A stretch of DNA of 64,000 bases. Origin: Agelas oroides. Lineage: Eukaryota > Porifera > Demospongiae > Agelasida > Agelasidae. This document shows positions 1 through 18,594 of the stretch, piece after piece. The first letter of the stretch is position 1; each line of letters opens with the position of its first letter. The stretch lies in NCBI GenBank assembly GCA_949130485.1, contig OX422193.1:1438871-1502870 (forward strand), written 5' to 3'. Made by a program: the position numbers and the translations under genes. The notes under the pieces are model-generated. The model saw only the letters and a list, made by a program, of their open reading frames with translations. It ran no database searches and was not told the origin of the DNA.

Positions 1-3000
1 GCAGCTCCTCTTCACTCATGTCAGAGGGACGGGCCTGCTCCACATTCTGTTCAGTCCTGCGGCCCTCCCTGTCTGAGCTGTGTGGGGGTGAGGAAGGTGC
101 ATGTGTGAAGGGGTAAAACTAATGTGAGCAGAGAGGAATGAGGAAGAATGAAGAGGGAAGAGGAGAGGGAGATGGAGAGGAAGGGGGAAGGAAGAGGAAG
201 AGCGGGGAGAGGAAGAGCGGGGAGAGGAAGAGTGGGGAGAAGAAGAGTGGGGAGAGGAAGAGTGGGGAGAGGAAGAGGAAGAGCGGGGAGAGGAAGGGGG
301 AAGGAAGAGGAAGAGCGGGGAGAGGAAGAGCGGGGAGGGGAATGAAGGATGGGAGAGGAAGGGAGGATGGGAGGATGGGAGAGGGAGAAGATAAAGAGAG
401 AAGAGGAAAGTGGTGATGGTGGGAAGGGTGGGAGAGGGAGTGGTGAGGGTGGGAGAGGGAGAGAGAGGGAGGGGGAGAGAGGTGTGGTTCACATACTCTG
501 GGCTTGTGGCTGATGCACCAGGAGAAGTCTCAAACTGGACTCTGCTGTAAGGGGGGAACAGAAAGATGGCAAGTGACGGGAGTAAAGATATTTGATACAG
601 TAAAATTGTCAAACCTTACAGCACTAAGCTTTGTATCTATCAACTAAACATCTTACCAACAGTAATATGTAACTGCATCATGCGTTAAGCCAGTGGTCCA
701 GATGATTGATAATTGGATCATCTGGACCGCTGGCTTAACGGCTGAAGATATTGACTAACTTTCTATTTTTTGATTTGGGCGATCTTCCAAACTCCACATT
801 CACTGACTGACTGGTTATTGCCTGCTGTCTCTCTCGTGTCTGTGAAAGAATAAATGATTAACTATATATAAAGACCATCTTATGACTGTCACATGGCCAT
901 CACATGACTGTCACATGACCATCACATGACTGTCACATGACCGCCACATGACTGTCACATGACCGCCACATGACCATCACATGACTGTCACATGACCATC
1001 ACATGACTGTCACATGACTACTACACAAGAGTGTCTCCCTTCCTGAGCCCAGACCCCAATCTTTTCTCGAGGAAAATGGTCTGCCAGTGCATCAAATTAT
1101 ACATGTACATGTATAACGGCTGTAAAAGAATTCCATGTACATTTAGGATAGCGATGGCTGGTGGTACACATGCATGTACAGAAATGACAATTCAGGTTGA
1201 TGGGAGGATGTAATGTACATTGGCAAGAGCGCATAAGAACGGGTGGCTAGAGTAAGAGCGTGTAACTCCAATAGAAGCCTGTAGTCCGGTCAAAATTATT
1301 GAACTGTTACTAAAAATAGAACACCTGGCACGTGCTTAGCAACAACGCGGCTTATGTACATGTCTACGCGCAGCTGCGCAGTACGTAGTACTATTTTTTA
1401 GTAACGGTTCAATAATTCCGCCCAGTTTCAAATGTTACGTAGTTACACGCTCTTACTCTAGCCACCCGTTCTTATGCGCTCTTGCATTGGTTGTATAAGT
1501 TCCAATCATGCTTCATCTTGGTGTACATGAACAACCAACCAACCATGCATGAAACAAAGCAGGCCTGGATGTTATGCAAAGTCACCCACTGCACAGGATG
1601 CATTTTAGCCAATACCAGACCTCCTCAGCTGCACAGGGGTGACTGGGACTGTTATCTCATACAAGAAAGTGAGTCAGGTGAATAGCCATACAGCTACAAG
1701 TCTAAACCACACCACAAGATGCTGTTTGAGAGCGTGGGTACAACATGCTGAAGCAACCATGGAACACTTGTGTGGCCGTGTCTCGTGTTAACATGTCGCC
1801 ATTGTCATGTCTTCACAGTTGGTTGCCATTCCATTGTAGATCAGCTTACATTAGCTCATTCATAGCTCACCTCGTCTCGTCCCTAGACCCTCAGTATGGT
1901 ACATGTCTGCACATACACTACGTATCACGCTTCAAATTTACTGAAGCCCAGCAAACAACTTCAAAGGCTTACATGTAGCTCAAGTGAAATTCAGCTAGCC
2001 TATGGTGTGATGATGTACTGTATTCACCAGACCCTCCTCCTTTCTTACCGGGGGTCTTGCTGAGGGTCAGGGAACGAGACTACCATACGCTGGTGGGTAG
2101 GGTATCAAAGCTGTAATATGTCCCAGAGAATGAGTCGTACAGATCCAACCATTGGTTGTGATCAAGCCAGAAAGTGATGAGCTCAGTTTTATCTGTGGCA
2201 GTCACGGGTAGAAATCGAACATTATTCCGTTGTGTATTTCGACCACATTACCGCGTTCAAAGCGCTGTAGCGCAGAACTTCTGTTAAGGGCAAGCCTCAT
2301 ACGTATACGCGCTACATAGACTTGTCAGGTATTCATGCATCTTCGCTGCGCATATGAGCCCCGCCCTTAGCGGAAGTTTTGCACTACAGCACTTTGAACG
2401 CGGTCAAATTGCACAACGGAATAATGTTCGATTTCTACCCGGGACTGCCACATCTACTGTAAATTCAAATCACATGGCCAATTATTGTCCGAAACACGTC
2501 CCGAGCAGTGGGTGACTTTGTGAAAACATCTAGGCCTGCCTTTTAAGGGAGATGTGGTTCATTGATTGTTTATACATTTTTTAGTGAGATGCTCGCCACA
2601 TTAGAAGAAAGGTGCCTCAGAACAATGGGGGTCTCGGTGTCTCCTAATATCAGATGCTTTTGAGGAAATTTGCTTTTACTCACATCCATTCATTGGGCCA
2701 TTCTGTTGCGGCTTAGGCCAATGAGTGCTCTGAGCGCTCTGTGTATTATAGTACATGGCTTTGTGTTGTCATTACGGTGGTTGATCAAAAGGCAAGTTTC
2801 CTTATTATATGCACCTATTGTCTTGCACTGTAAGGTAAATTTCCCCAGTATAGCAACGCATAAGTGGGTGGGTGGGTTTAGCAATGATCAATTGGTTACA
2901 ATAAACCTGGTGAACTTTACTGCAAACTACCAGGTTTAGTCAAAAGATAGTGAAATATTCCAGTTATAGTGTACATGTATGTGTATAATGTGATTCTGAA

Positions 3001-6000
3001 TAAGTACTTCCGTACACTTCATGGACGAACCTGTTTAGCTCGTACTCTCTCATCTTTCAGTTTATTGTCATCCTTCAGTAGAGCAACAAGCTGCTTTGCC
3101 TTTTCACGGACTGGAGGGAGGGAGAGAGAGAGAGAGAGAGGAAAGGTAAGGGAAATGAGAGAGGAGGGAAGAGAAATGAGAGGGGGAAGAGAAATGGAGG
3201 AACAGGAGGAGGGAAATGGAAAGGAGGGAGAGGAGGAAAGAGGGAGAGGAGGAAGGAAGAGGGAGAGAGGGAATAGGAGGAGGGAGAGGAGGAAGGAGGA
3301 GGGGAAGGAGGAGGGGAAAGAGGAGGGAGAGGAGGAAGGAGGAGGGGAAAGAGGAGGGAGAGGAGGAAGGAGGAAGAAATAGAAATATGAAAGATGGGTG
3401 GAGGAAAAGACAGAGGCAGAGGAAAAAGGAGTGGGAAGAGAAGAGAAGGGGAATGAAGAGACAGCTCTAGCTGCTACTTCAGCTCACTGTTAGTTCCCTG
3501 GTCCTTTCCGTCCTTGTCCACATACTGGAAGTCCTTCAAGGTTTGTATGGAGAAGAGGTTCTCCTTACACTGTTGAGCAACACGCTCCGAGCCTGACTTG
3601 ATGAGGTACTCCAGCACTATCAGAGACTGGTGTGTGTGCATGTGTGATAGAGGGAGGAACAGCTATCACGACTAGTGTGTGATGGAGATAGAGGAGGAGG
3701 AGAGTAGGATGTTGGCAAGGCTACATACACATGTATGAGTTGTATGTACCAAGAGATACACGAGACGAAGGGGGAGGGGCAAGGCTATAAAACTCCTTGC
3801 CTCATCACTGTCGTTGAGTTGTCTCCCTCCCTGGCCCCCAATGCAGTCAGAGTTGTCTGAAACCCAAGGAGCCATTTGTGGTGTCTACATTGTACATTGT
3901 ATACCTCACTACACGAGTTAGTGTGCAACATCGTGAATTACTGCACGAGTGGGTGGCAGTATTTTCGTGGCAGAGTCATGTTAACGGTAATATTATTAAT
4001 TTCAATGAATATTTATTATCCACTACCATAGCAGTGTAGTGCTTCTTCTCACACAATTAAAATGTGGATTCTAATTAAAGCACATCATGGTTGCTTGGAT
4101 ATCGCATAGCCCTAAGACCCGTGCAATAACACTCGTGCAATACCAAGTGATAGTGCACAGCACGGGAATATACTGTTGTAGAAATATCAACTAGAACGTG
4201 TACATGCTACTATATATGTTGATGCACATTAAGCTGTGAATTACAACCCTCGCTACTCCAGATCTTGAGAGAGCTATGAGGTAATCACCTTGTATACATG
4301 TCTCCAGTTTTTACCACTGTCGTTGAGTCGTTTCCACAACATTCCCATCACCAGACTGTATGCTTGCCTGGGGAGGAGTGTGTGTGTGTGGGGGGGGGGG
4401 GGGGAGGGGGGAGAAGCGATAAGCAGGGTTGTACCTATACCACAATTTGCCTATACTGCAGATACACAATAATATTAGCTCCGTACCGATACCGATACAG
4501 ATATTCACAGCTGGTTGTATCAACTTGTATGACATCATAATTAGTAGTAGTCAGAGAGACTCTTTAATACTGCAGGAGATATAGCTGATGGCAAGAGAAA
4601 CAGACTCCTACCTGAAAAAGTTGAGATGTTACTGTTTTTGCGCAAGAACTTATTACTACTAAATTTTGACTATTAGTGGATTTTATTTTTTTGTCACTAA
4701 CTACTAAGTCTACCATTTTATACTGTAACTTTTCAAAATTTCACACTTTTCACTGTTAATTAAGTTGAGGAATGCAAAATCAGTATAGGTTATGAGCTAA
4801 CCTATACCTATACTGTGCCTATACCATGAGTATAGGCACCTATACCAATACCTATACCGGTATAGGTACAACCCTGGTGATAAGATATGTTGGTATATAG
4901 CTATACATAGTCTTCACATGTATAAAGAATGTTGCCTAAAATAGTCTTGATGGGTTATGTAAAGAGAGTGTTGTTTACAAGACTAGGGATGCTGTCACTA
5001 GCTTCATCACAGAGTACATTCCAGTGTGTGTATGTCATCGACTCATTCACACCTTGTTGACCAACAAGCTGTCAGCCTGAATTTACATGTATGATGCACT
5101 TTGTGAAGATTGTCAGCATAGAGTGTGTGCATTTGTTTAGAAATTTTGTTAAGGGGGGGGGGCAAATATTGAGTAGTAAAAATCTTTGGGGGATGACAAT
5201 CCAAGTTGGTGTGCTTGCATACCAACTTATATAGGAGGGGTGAAATCCTGCAAATGCCTCCCCCTAAAGGAAGCCCTGGAATGTTATCCTTACATGTGTG
5301 TGGTCAGAACAGTGTGCAACTGTGTACACTGTGCAACACAAAAGTACATATACATGTACAGTGTAGAGGATTAGTATTGTGCCCAGACCCCACCCAGCTC
5401 ACGCGAGGAGAAGGGGTCTGGTGTCACAAGTCGAAATCCAGAAACGTGGAGCAACCAATGAAATTGCAGAGCGGCGTTTATTGGAATAATGCGGAAGCAC
5501 GAACAAGTACTTCAATCGTACCGCTCAAAGTGATGTTACGAGATTCATTATTCAACACTGACCAATTTGTAATCCTACACTAACAATTGCTTCAACACTT
5601 CCGCAAGCCCAAGGATTCAGGCTTGTGACACCAGACCCTTTCCTCGTGAGAGGGTTGGGTCTGGGCACGAGACTAGTAGAGGATTGTGGATTTGTGAGAG
5701 TTGGTGGTTGTCCGGTTGTCATACTGTAGCTTGGTGTTCAGAGTACAGGCAACTCAAGCCACGAGCCCTGATTGGTTTTCTCTATTTCACTTCACAACAC
5801 CAAACAATATGTACATGTATTCACAGCTGAGGCAGGATATGATCGACCATTGTGGTAGTCCCCGGTAGAAATCGAACATCATTCCGTTGCACATTCGATT
5901 GTGTTAGTGCGTTTGAAGCGCTGTATCGCAGAACTACCGTTTAGAGGACGAGGCTCATACGTGCTGTGTAACCTCATGAATACTTGACATGTCTACGCAG

Positions 6001-9000
6001 CGCGTATGAGCCCCACCAGCGGAAGATCTGTGCTACGGTGCTTTAAACGTGGCAACACAATTGAAATACTTAACAGAATAATGTTATTTCCCGGGACTGC
6101 CACATGCATGAGTTAGGCGGTCTTATCAAACACTGGCAACTCAAGGTCTACCAAGGTACATGGAGGATGGGAGTGGCTTACACGTGGAAGGTATACTCTG
6201 AGAGCTCCATCATTATAGCACTGCTGGGCCCCCAGGGATCGTTGGACGTGGCCTCACGAACTTTCGCCTCTGCATCCGAGTAGTTGAGAACCACATTTTT
6301 ACTGTGTGTGCATGGTGAAAGGTGGAGGGGGAAGTGTGCAGGTGGAGTGTGCATGGTGAAGGTGGTGGATAAGTGCATGCACATGTACATTGGGTATGTG
6401 TATATACAGAGGCACATTATGTGTATTTACATGTAGAAAGATGCACTTGGTTGCATATGGCTTCATTTTACCGATCTGTGTGTTAATTATGCAATATTAC
6501 TGGCATGTATCCTATTCCCAAGCTAAAGTGACCTCACATGTTAACTAGCACTTGTACATACATACATACATGTAAGTACTGTAGAACACATACAGAGCTT
6601 CCTGTCTATGTTGGGAAAACATGAACAGTCAATGCAGACTTGGCAGGCAAAGGTATTTTAGACATGAAAGGAAATGCCAAAGTTCTCTGACCTGTTGTCA
6701 CATACACACATGCAGTACAACACTACATAGTACATAGTGCATAGGATCTGATGTAATCCCATTTGTCTGTGCTACCAATTTGGGTGAGGAAATAACTGCA
6801 TGCACCAGTGCAGTAAAAGGTAGGTGGTTCTAATTAGTGCACACCACCTGACTAGCCTCGTTCCCAGGCCCCCGGCCCACTTATAATGTAGCATTGAGAA
6901 GAAGATTAGGGCCTACTCATGTTCTGTATATGAGGTGGTCGTGGAGATACTACTAAATTGCGTATTTCGATGGCTTTACCCAAGTCAAGGCACTGTTTTG
7001 CTGAACTTCTAGGGTAGCTAGGGTTCATACGCACTTCATAGATGTAAGGATATTCATATACCAATGAGAAATGCGTATGAACTCCGCCCTTAATGGAAGT
7101 TCAGTAATATGGTGCTTCAAATGCAGTGATGTGCTAAAATTAGATTTGTTGTCTAGCCATGGTGATGTGCATGAACGAGGTCTGGTAATGGGTAAATGGT
7201 TGGGTAATCTTGCATAACATCTAGACTGCCTTTCTTCTTAGGGAGACTTGGTTCATTGATTGCTCATGTACAGTACGGCAGGGTTCTAGCTTGGCCTTCA
7301 GCAGATGGTTTAGCACCATTTGAATTTAGGTAAGAGCACCATTTGGATCACTTCCTAAACTCTGCCCATAGCAGTTACTATCCTGGCTTCCCACTTCAAT
7401 AGCAGTGTGTAAAGACTGTGTTTCATACTGCCTATGTACTATGCACCATTTGGAAGTAGGTTTCTAGTGAGAACCCACAGTACAGTGTATGTAATACGTG
7501 TGCATATATGTGGACAATTCCCTGTACATGTGACTGGCGCCTAATCACCATGGCAATCTGGTAGACTGTACAGTTAGTACCAATGATAAGACAGATTTTG
7601 TACAAGCACATGCATACAACTTAGCTTAACAGGAGCATAAAATCTCTCATCCTGACAACCCTCATACCAAGTTCATACGTAGCTTTCAAAAAAATCAAAG
7701 AGATAGTGGGATATCAATTGCTTGTTGCCACATCTCGCATTCTGCATTTGGAACTAATGCTGATATTAGGGTTCACATGCAGACCAAAGGGTGGAGTTGA
7801 CCACACCCCTCATCTTGAATGTAATAATTACTGGTGACAAATGCTGTACCTCTTCCAAAGCAATTAGCTAAGTTCTATGTTCAGAGGCCAGCCAGCTTTT
7901 AAGTTCAAGTAGTTTAAGTGGTTGCAATTTGTTTGGGTTGGATCCTCACGTTGTTGGTTTTGGGGCAGACCCAAAGAGCACATTAGAAGCCCTAAAGGGT
8001 CCACGGATTACGTCAAGTGAGGAGGTGCTTGTACATACAGGATGTGAGTGTGGATGTTTATTTCTCATTCAATAAGTTGTCATAATTGGCGGGTAAAAAT
8101 ACAAACATGGTGTTAAAAACATACATGTAAGGATGTGACGCTCTTAAAATAGCTTTCATATTTGGTTTGTGTCTGTCCTAGCCAACTGGACATTGATCTC
8201 CATCTCTTTACATTTAGGTTTCCAGTGATGTAGCACAGAGAGGAGGGTCTTCCTCCATCAGTAAGATGTTGATCGCTTCACAGCGTACTTCAAGTAGAAA
8301 TGTACACAAATAACTGTGTATGGGACTGCTGCAGAGGCTGTTGAGTATGAATATTCATGAACTTATGGGATAAAAAGTGTAGCAGCCAAAGCTGCTATGG
8401 TTTCTACGCCACTGCATTTTGCTAAAAGGCCTTATGTTAGTCTCTAGTTCGTATCCATAGCTCACTTGTATCCTGATACAACTGCTGGCACCGCAAGCTA
8501 GCCGTTTTGTTCTGACAACAAGAATGGGCAAATCAGCGGTACTTGTGAATCAAAAACACTCTCACTGTGAACAAAGTGCTTTTCTTGCCACATGGGGTAG
8601 GGTCACTCTCCAATTTGAGAATGTGTAATCTGTCAGAAAGCTTGAGTGCCAAATGAGAAATGCAATTATTATGCAGTAGGCCCCAGCCCATGACTTTGTG
8701 ACAAGAGTGTCGCTCAGAATACCAGATCCTCCTTCCACATTTCCTCAAACATGAATCAAAAACACTCACACTGGGAACAAGGTGCAGCAGGCACCTCAAA
8801 CATGGCTTGTACTGTACAGCAGGCTATATTCGGATACCACTACAAATGGTAGCATAGTGAATATAGCAACACAATTTGTCACTTCATTCAGTGGCACACA
8901 CAGATGTCAATATATGGAATCGCCTCCACACCCACACAGCTCTCCCAAATAAGGACATTCAGCACAATGACCACGCTCAGTGGCTAAGTTTGGCATTGTC

Positions 9001-10356
9001 ATGGAGCGATGTTGCTAAACATTCAACCTCAAGACCAAAGCAAGACTGGTACTGGCCAACGTACATGCAATGAGCCAAAGCAGGGATACCTTAAAAGATC
9101 CATTACATCACATTTTCGCCTGTAGCATACATACCTTTTACAGCACTTTCATCACATGCCCTAAATTTCACATACTGAATTTGAACCATCATCTAGCGCA
9201 CAGTGTATCATAGGCAGTATATAAACACCTAAACAGGTAAGCGTTTGTACATATGGCTGGTATAGCGGTGGTGTTTGGTCTGATTCAACACATACTAGAA
9301 GCATTACCAATATCTCTTTCATTCCCCAAGACCACCACAGAAGCTATGCATGTAAAAACAGCACTTTTTTTTTATTTCCCATCATACTTTTGAAGGTGAT
9401 GACATCAAATGAGCTCTATATACCGATTACATCACATTATTTATATGTAGTATAGTGTACATTTACGTCTGTATACTAAACCAGTGATGAAGAAATGTCA
9501 ACATGTAGATCAAAAACATAAAAGCCTTGCATGAACAATCGATGACCCACATCTCCCTTATAAAACAGGCCTAGATGTTATACAAAGTCACCCACTGCGC
9601 AGGACGTGTTTCGGACAATACCAGGCCTCATCAGCTGTGCTGGGATGACCGGGCATGCATGTGTTTGTTCAGCTGCATTAGCTCCCACAATAAAGAATTT
9701 GGTAAGCGATGATGACAGGAAGTTCATGCCCCTTGGTGGACAAGTAATGTAGTGTCAGCGACTGAGATCACACCATTCTCAAAGGCTTGCAAGGTGCTGT
9801 GGAATGCTAAGGTGCTATACATTACATGTCGGCTTGTGAAGTTACTTAAAGAGTTAGGTAAGGGTTAGTAAGAGTTTCACCATCTCACACAACTAACATA
9901 AGTTTGCTCAGCTTTCATGCTAGCTTCCAAGCATAAGACGAGGTTTGGGCTAATGAAAATGGTCCCTGAAGCTACAAGCAGCTTCAACCCCAGTATAAGA
10001 TTAAAGATTGCTTGATGTATGTTGCTGACTACAAATCCATGTGTGAGAACTTGCCCTGTGCTACTAAGTTCCTCAACCCTGCCCTCTTTCAGTTTTGGAA
10101 AATAGGGACTACAGTTTCAATAAACAATACAAATTAAGAACTAGGGTGTTGGAGGTATCAACATCATAGCTGGTGTGTGACTACTAAGAGAATGGGACTC
10201 AATGATGGACAGTGTTTCCTCAAATCTAAGAAGCAAACAGTGGCCATCATGTAATTTACGGGGGAGAGAGGTTCTAGAATTTCTCTAAATACCAAAAACC
10301 ACCGATTTATGGTCATCACTAATCACTTACAATTCTCTTTTGAACTTGGACGCCAT
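1..10356 (-). CDS. EPN: Epsin (ENTH-domain endocytic adaptor), 3' end outside window
   Basis: Eight exons join in phase: 10331-10356 (ATG), 6182-6301, 4289-4367, 3488-3626, 3031-3110, 760-839, 497-544 and 1-77 (running off the edge). The protein starts [17 protein letters not shown] hallmarks follow: [13 protein letters not shown]-type block (here [16 protein letters not shown]), [39 protein letters not shown] and [14 protein letters not shown], ending near residue 148. The last visible exon reads PSDMSEEEL, which fits the start of a ubiquitin-interacting motif. Epsins bind PI(4,5)P2 through ENTH, bend the plasma membrane and link ubiquitinated cargo to clathrin and AP2; this is known for the family. 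Introns carry several MITEs and polypurine arrays. The 497-544 and 1-77 exons diverge from known epsins and rest on phase and splice sites (donor gtatgt at 496). The UIM and clathrin/AP2 motifs beyond them cannot be seen. The ENTH assignment is secure. Confidence 0.93.
138..480 (+). repeat. Polypurine low-complexity array in epsin intron 7
   Basis: Degenerate GGGGAGAGGAAGAGC repeats run on the plus strand, a CT-rich tract in the transcript that leads to the acceptor at 78-79. Long open frames across it are artefacts. Confidence 0.85.
684..739. repeat. Perfect-type palindrome downstream of epsin exon 6 donor
   Basis: GTTAAGCCAGTGGTCCAGAT pairs with ATCTGGACCGCTGGCTTAAC with one mismatch and a short loop. 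It begins about 20 bases into intron 6. Confidence 0.8.
881..1019 (+). repeat. 11-bp minisatellite CACATGACCAT/CACATGACTGT
   Basis: About 12 units alternate GACTGT, GACCAT and GACCGC after CACAT. It lies in epsin intron 5. Confidence 0.9.
1224..1484. mobile_element. Palindromic MITE, CAAGAGCGCATAAGAAC family, copy 1
   Basis: CAAGAGCGCATAAGAACGGG is inverted at the right end. Flanks CATTGG (1218-1223 and 1485-1490) are a target duplication. The arms extend through AGAGTAAGAGCGTGTAACTC. Copy 2 is at 27903-28163, and a lone terminus is at 22731. Confidence 0.85.
1553..1665 (+). repeat. Dispersed repeat GTCACCCACTGCRCAGGA family, copy 1
   Basis: AGGCCTGGATGTTATGCAAA, GTCACCCACTGCACAGGATG and CAGACCTCCTCAGCTG occur in order. 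Better copies are at 9510-9660, 16755-16860 and 26262-26395 (plus) and at 2475-2575 and 23640-23750 (minus). Each is about 130-150 bases without inverted ends, so SINE-like or a relic; no RNA-gene head was recognised. Confidence 0.65.
2195..2451. mobile_element. Palindromic MITE, GTGGCAGTCNCGGGTAGAAA family, copy 1
   Basis: Long inverted arms (TAGAAATCGAACATTATTCC and its inverse) have ATCT on both sides (2191-2194 and 2452-2455). Further arms pair GCGTTCAAAGCGCTGTAG with its inverse. Confidence 0.8.
2475..2575 (-). repeat. GTCACCCACTGCRCAGGA family, minus copy
   Basis: The inverse contains GCAGTGGGTGACTTTGTG and ATTGTCCGAAACACGTCC. Confidence 0.6.
3112..3460 (+). repeat. Polypurine array in epsin intron 4
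   Basis: GGAGG/GGAAGGAGG runs on the plus strand; in the transcript it is a 350-base pyrimidine tract abutting the acceptor of the 3031-3110 exon. Confidence 0.9.
4391..4410 (+). repeat. Poly-G run upstream of epsin exon 3
   Basis: Fourteen G followed by AGGGGGG; C-rich in the transcript, 24 bases upstream of the exon acceptor. Confidence 0.8.
4424..4876. mobile_element. hAT-type MITE with CAGGGTTGTACCTATACC termini
   Basis: The ends are CAGGGTTGTACCTATACC and a perfect inverse. Flanks GCGATAAG (4416-4423) and GTGATAAG (4877-4884) are an eight-base duplication with one difference. CAGGG ends plus eight bases fit hAT elements. Internal sub-repeats of CCTATACC. Confidence 0.8.
5373..5674. mobile_element. 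MITE with TCTCGTGCCCAGACCC-type ends
   Basis: About 55-base inverted arms (GTGCCCAGACCCCACCCAGC through GGGTCTGGTGTCACAAG) lie at 5378-5432 and 5616-5671. Related to the TCTCGTTCCCAGAC elements. Lies in epsin intron 2. Confidence 0.75.
5852..6103. mobile_element. GTGGCAGTCNCGGGTAGAAA MITE, copy 2
   Basis: The same arms as 2195-2451 (GGTAGAAATCGAACATCATT at left, CCCGGGACTGCCAC at right), but more diverged. It lies 79 bases 3' of epsin exon 2. Confidence 0.75.
8290..8425 (+). repeat. Dispersed repeat shared with 57.0-57.5 kb
   Basis: It contains GTGTAGCAGCCAAAGCTGCT and TTTCTACGCCACTGC, matching the 57011-57560 repeat in inverse orientation. Confidence 0.5.
9510..9660 (+). repeat. GTCACCCACTGCRCAGGA family, best copy
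   Basis: It runs CAATCGATGACCCACATCTC, AGGCCTAGATGTTATACAAA, GTCACCCACTGCGCAGGACG, TTTCGGACAATACCAGGCCT and CATCAGCTGTGCTGGGATGA in order. Lies in epsin intron 1. Confidence 0.7.
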
Positions 10357-10560
10357 AAGTTCACCACCTTCGCTGACTCGCTCTGATCTCGATCTGTTCA
10401 ACCGTACGTGAGAAAAGCGTGAAGCTTTGCTAGCGACAATTATGTTCTGGATCTGACACCACACCGGAAGTTAATGCGTCATGTGAATTCGCACGTGATA
10501 GCTGGGTGGGGCTATTTAGCAAAACGAAGGCTAGGAGGCCTCGAGGAGCTGATACCTAAT
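10357..10560 (-). promoter_or_regulatory. Putative epsin promoter
   Basis: This is the stretch immediately upstream of the epsin ATG and is richer in CpG than its surroundings. It holds an ETS-type site ACCGGAAGT (10463-10471), an E-box CACGTG (10492-10497) and GGTGGGGCT (10505-10513), a string also found upstream of the CARD genes. No TATA box is evident. The promoter role is inferred from position. Confidence 0.4.
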
Positions 10561-11254
10561 TTCGGGAGCGCAAAACTCATAAGAAGGGCTCTCTTATAGC
10601 CTAGACCTTTCTGTAGTGTAGCTATTAGCTACTACATCTCTTTTTCCGGGGGGTTTTTTGCGCCATAATTATGAGACACCCACTAAAATTTTTCAGTTTG
10701 CATCTAACAGCATTTTACTATGCAGTCACAACCTAGAAGGTTGTGCTGAAACTGTTTTCCTTTCCAATCTCATCCCAGAGTTTCCAGCAGTACAGATTTT
10801 TAAAATGTATGGAAAAATGGTTAAGTCACAATAAAATGTGAATAACAGTTACAATATCACCCATGTTTAGCCAAGTTATCAATATCTGTAAATTCTGATA
10901 AAGCCCATAATTGGTGTTGGCTCATTTTGAAGTGACCTGCCAGAAGCAGAAATTCTTTGGTTGCTAGCAACTTTTGTACATCTTCTGACATAATATATAT
11001 TTCACAGACATATGAGATTGATGCTCTTTAGCATTTACAGTTTGGTCCTGGAATTAATAGTCTGGACCCCATGCAGACCCTTCTGACCTAGCTTGCCTGG
11101 TCAGAAGGGTCTGGGGTCTGGAATAGACCTGGAACATGGTGTGAGCAAACAAGGCAGTGTGCAAGCTTGGAAAAGAATTCCCAGCTTCTGTATTTCATCT
11201 GGGAGTTTATCTTCAAGCTTATACACCGCTTTGTTTACTGGTGGTTGCATGCTG
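10561..11254. other. Intergenic, epsin promoter to CRT 3' end
   Basis: No coding exon is recognised. The main structure is a short palindrome at about 11062-11124, with GTCTGGACCCC on one arm and GGGGTCTGG on the other, separated by an AGACCCTTCTGACC/GGTCAGAAGGGTCT stem. This looks like another small palindromic element. Confidence 0.4.
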
Positions 11255-11260
11255 TTTATT
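11255..11260 (-). terminator. Polyadenylation signal of the CRT-like gene
   Basis: The plus strand reads TTTATT, giving AATAAA on the minus strand, 58 bases after the stop codon at 11318-11320. Position and exact hexamer make it the likely cleavage signal. Confidence 0.55.
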
Positions 11261-11317
11261 TTTCCTAGGTAAAGTAAAACCTAGCTAGCTACAGTATATA
11301 TTTATAAGTTCTGTTAG

Positions 11318-17666
<6,349 letters not shown>

Positions 17667-18364
17667 AGCCTTCTGAGTATACCAAGCCTTGACTCTGTTT
17701 ATATGGCTATTTCGAGTTCATTGAATTCAGAACTTGTCTCGAAGGTGGGGCTCGTGCCGAACATGTGAGTGTGTGGGGTGGCTAGCAATGTAATTAAGTG
17801 GTCTCGTTCACAGTCATTCCGGTACAGGTACGAGAACGAGACTGAACTGAACTAGGGAATCCGTTTTACACAAGAGGGGATATCTATATGTAGAGTATTT
17901 CCCTAACAATGAAGCAAATGTAAGAAGGTGCTTGACATGCAAAACTTGGGTATGTGTGCCTTCCACCTTGTTGTCAGCTCCCTACCACAGCCTAGTCTCG
18001 TGCCCAGACTATTAGCTCCGTGTGCGAAAAATAGTCTGGGCACGAGACTAACAACAGCCTGGGAGTGATGTGGTCTCACAAGCCAGACCCAACCAACCCT
18101 AGTACAGATCACTTTCAGTGCGTGATACTGAAAGTGATCTGTGCTGGGGTTGGTTGGGTCTGGCTTGCGAGACTATGAATGAAGCTAAACTGGCTTCACT
18201 GTTAGGTCGGTAATCACTACCACTGTCACATTGGTCATTACTTCAAGATGATGTAATGTATAGTGACCAATTACATGGAGAAGCACCCCATGGTGGTGAC
18301 CATTAAACCACTAGGGATACTGCAAGGATTGATTCTATAGACACATCTACCACACATGCACACA

Positions 18365-18398
<34 letters not shown>

Positions 18399-18594
18399 TG
18401 ATTTTGCAGGTAGCCAAAAGTATGACATCAATTTTTGCTTGTTCCTTCAATTTTAATTTGGGTGAACAATTTATGATAAAAAGGTCACATAAATAATATT
18501 TGGAGGAAATATGCATAAAGTATAAAAACTCTGTGGTAGTAAGTGATCATAATTTAACAATAATTTAAAGACTGTACTAGACAACAGAATAAAT
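17667..18594. other. Intergenic, CRT-like promoter side to FAM13 3' end
   Basis: No exon is seen. The stretch holds three short palindromes with TCTCG-type ends: 17800-17846, 17997-18049 (GTCTCGTGCCCAGACTA with its inverse), and about 18069-18175, whose long arms carry GATCACTTTCAG. There is also a CA microsatellite at 18359-18397. The FAM13 polyadenylation site should lie at about 18.45-18.59 kb; no canonical AATAAA was found there. Confidence 0.45.

Noticed and set aside
881-1019. CRISPR-like regular repeats
   Set aside because: The unit is 11 bases without distinct spacers and lies in an animal intron; it is a minisatellite.
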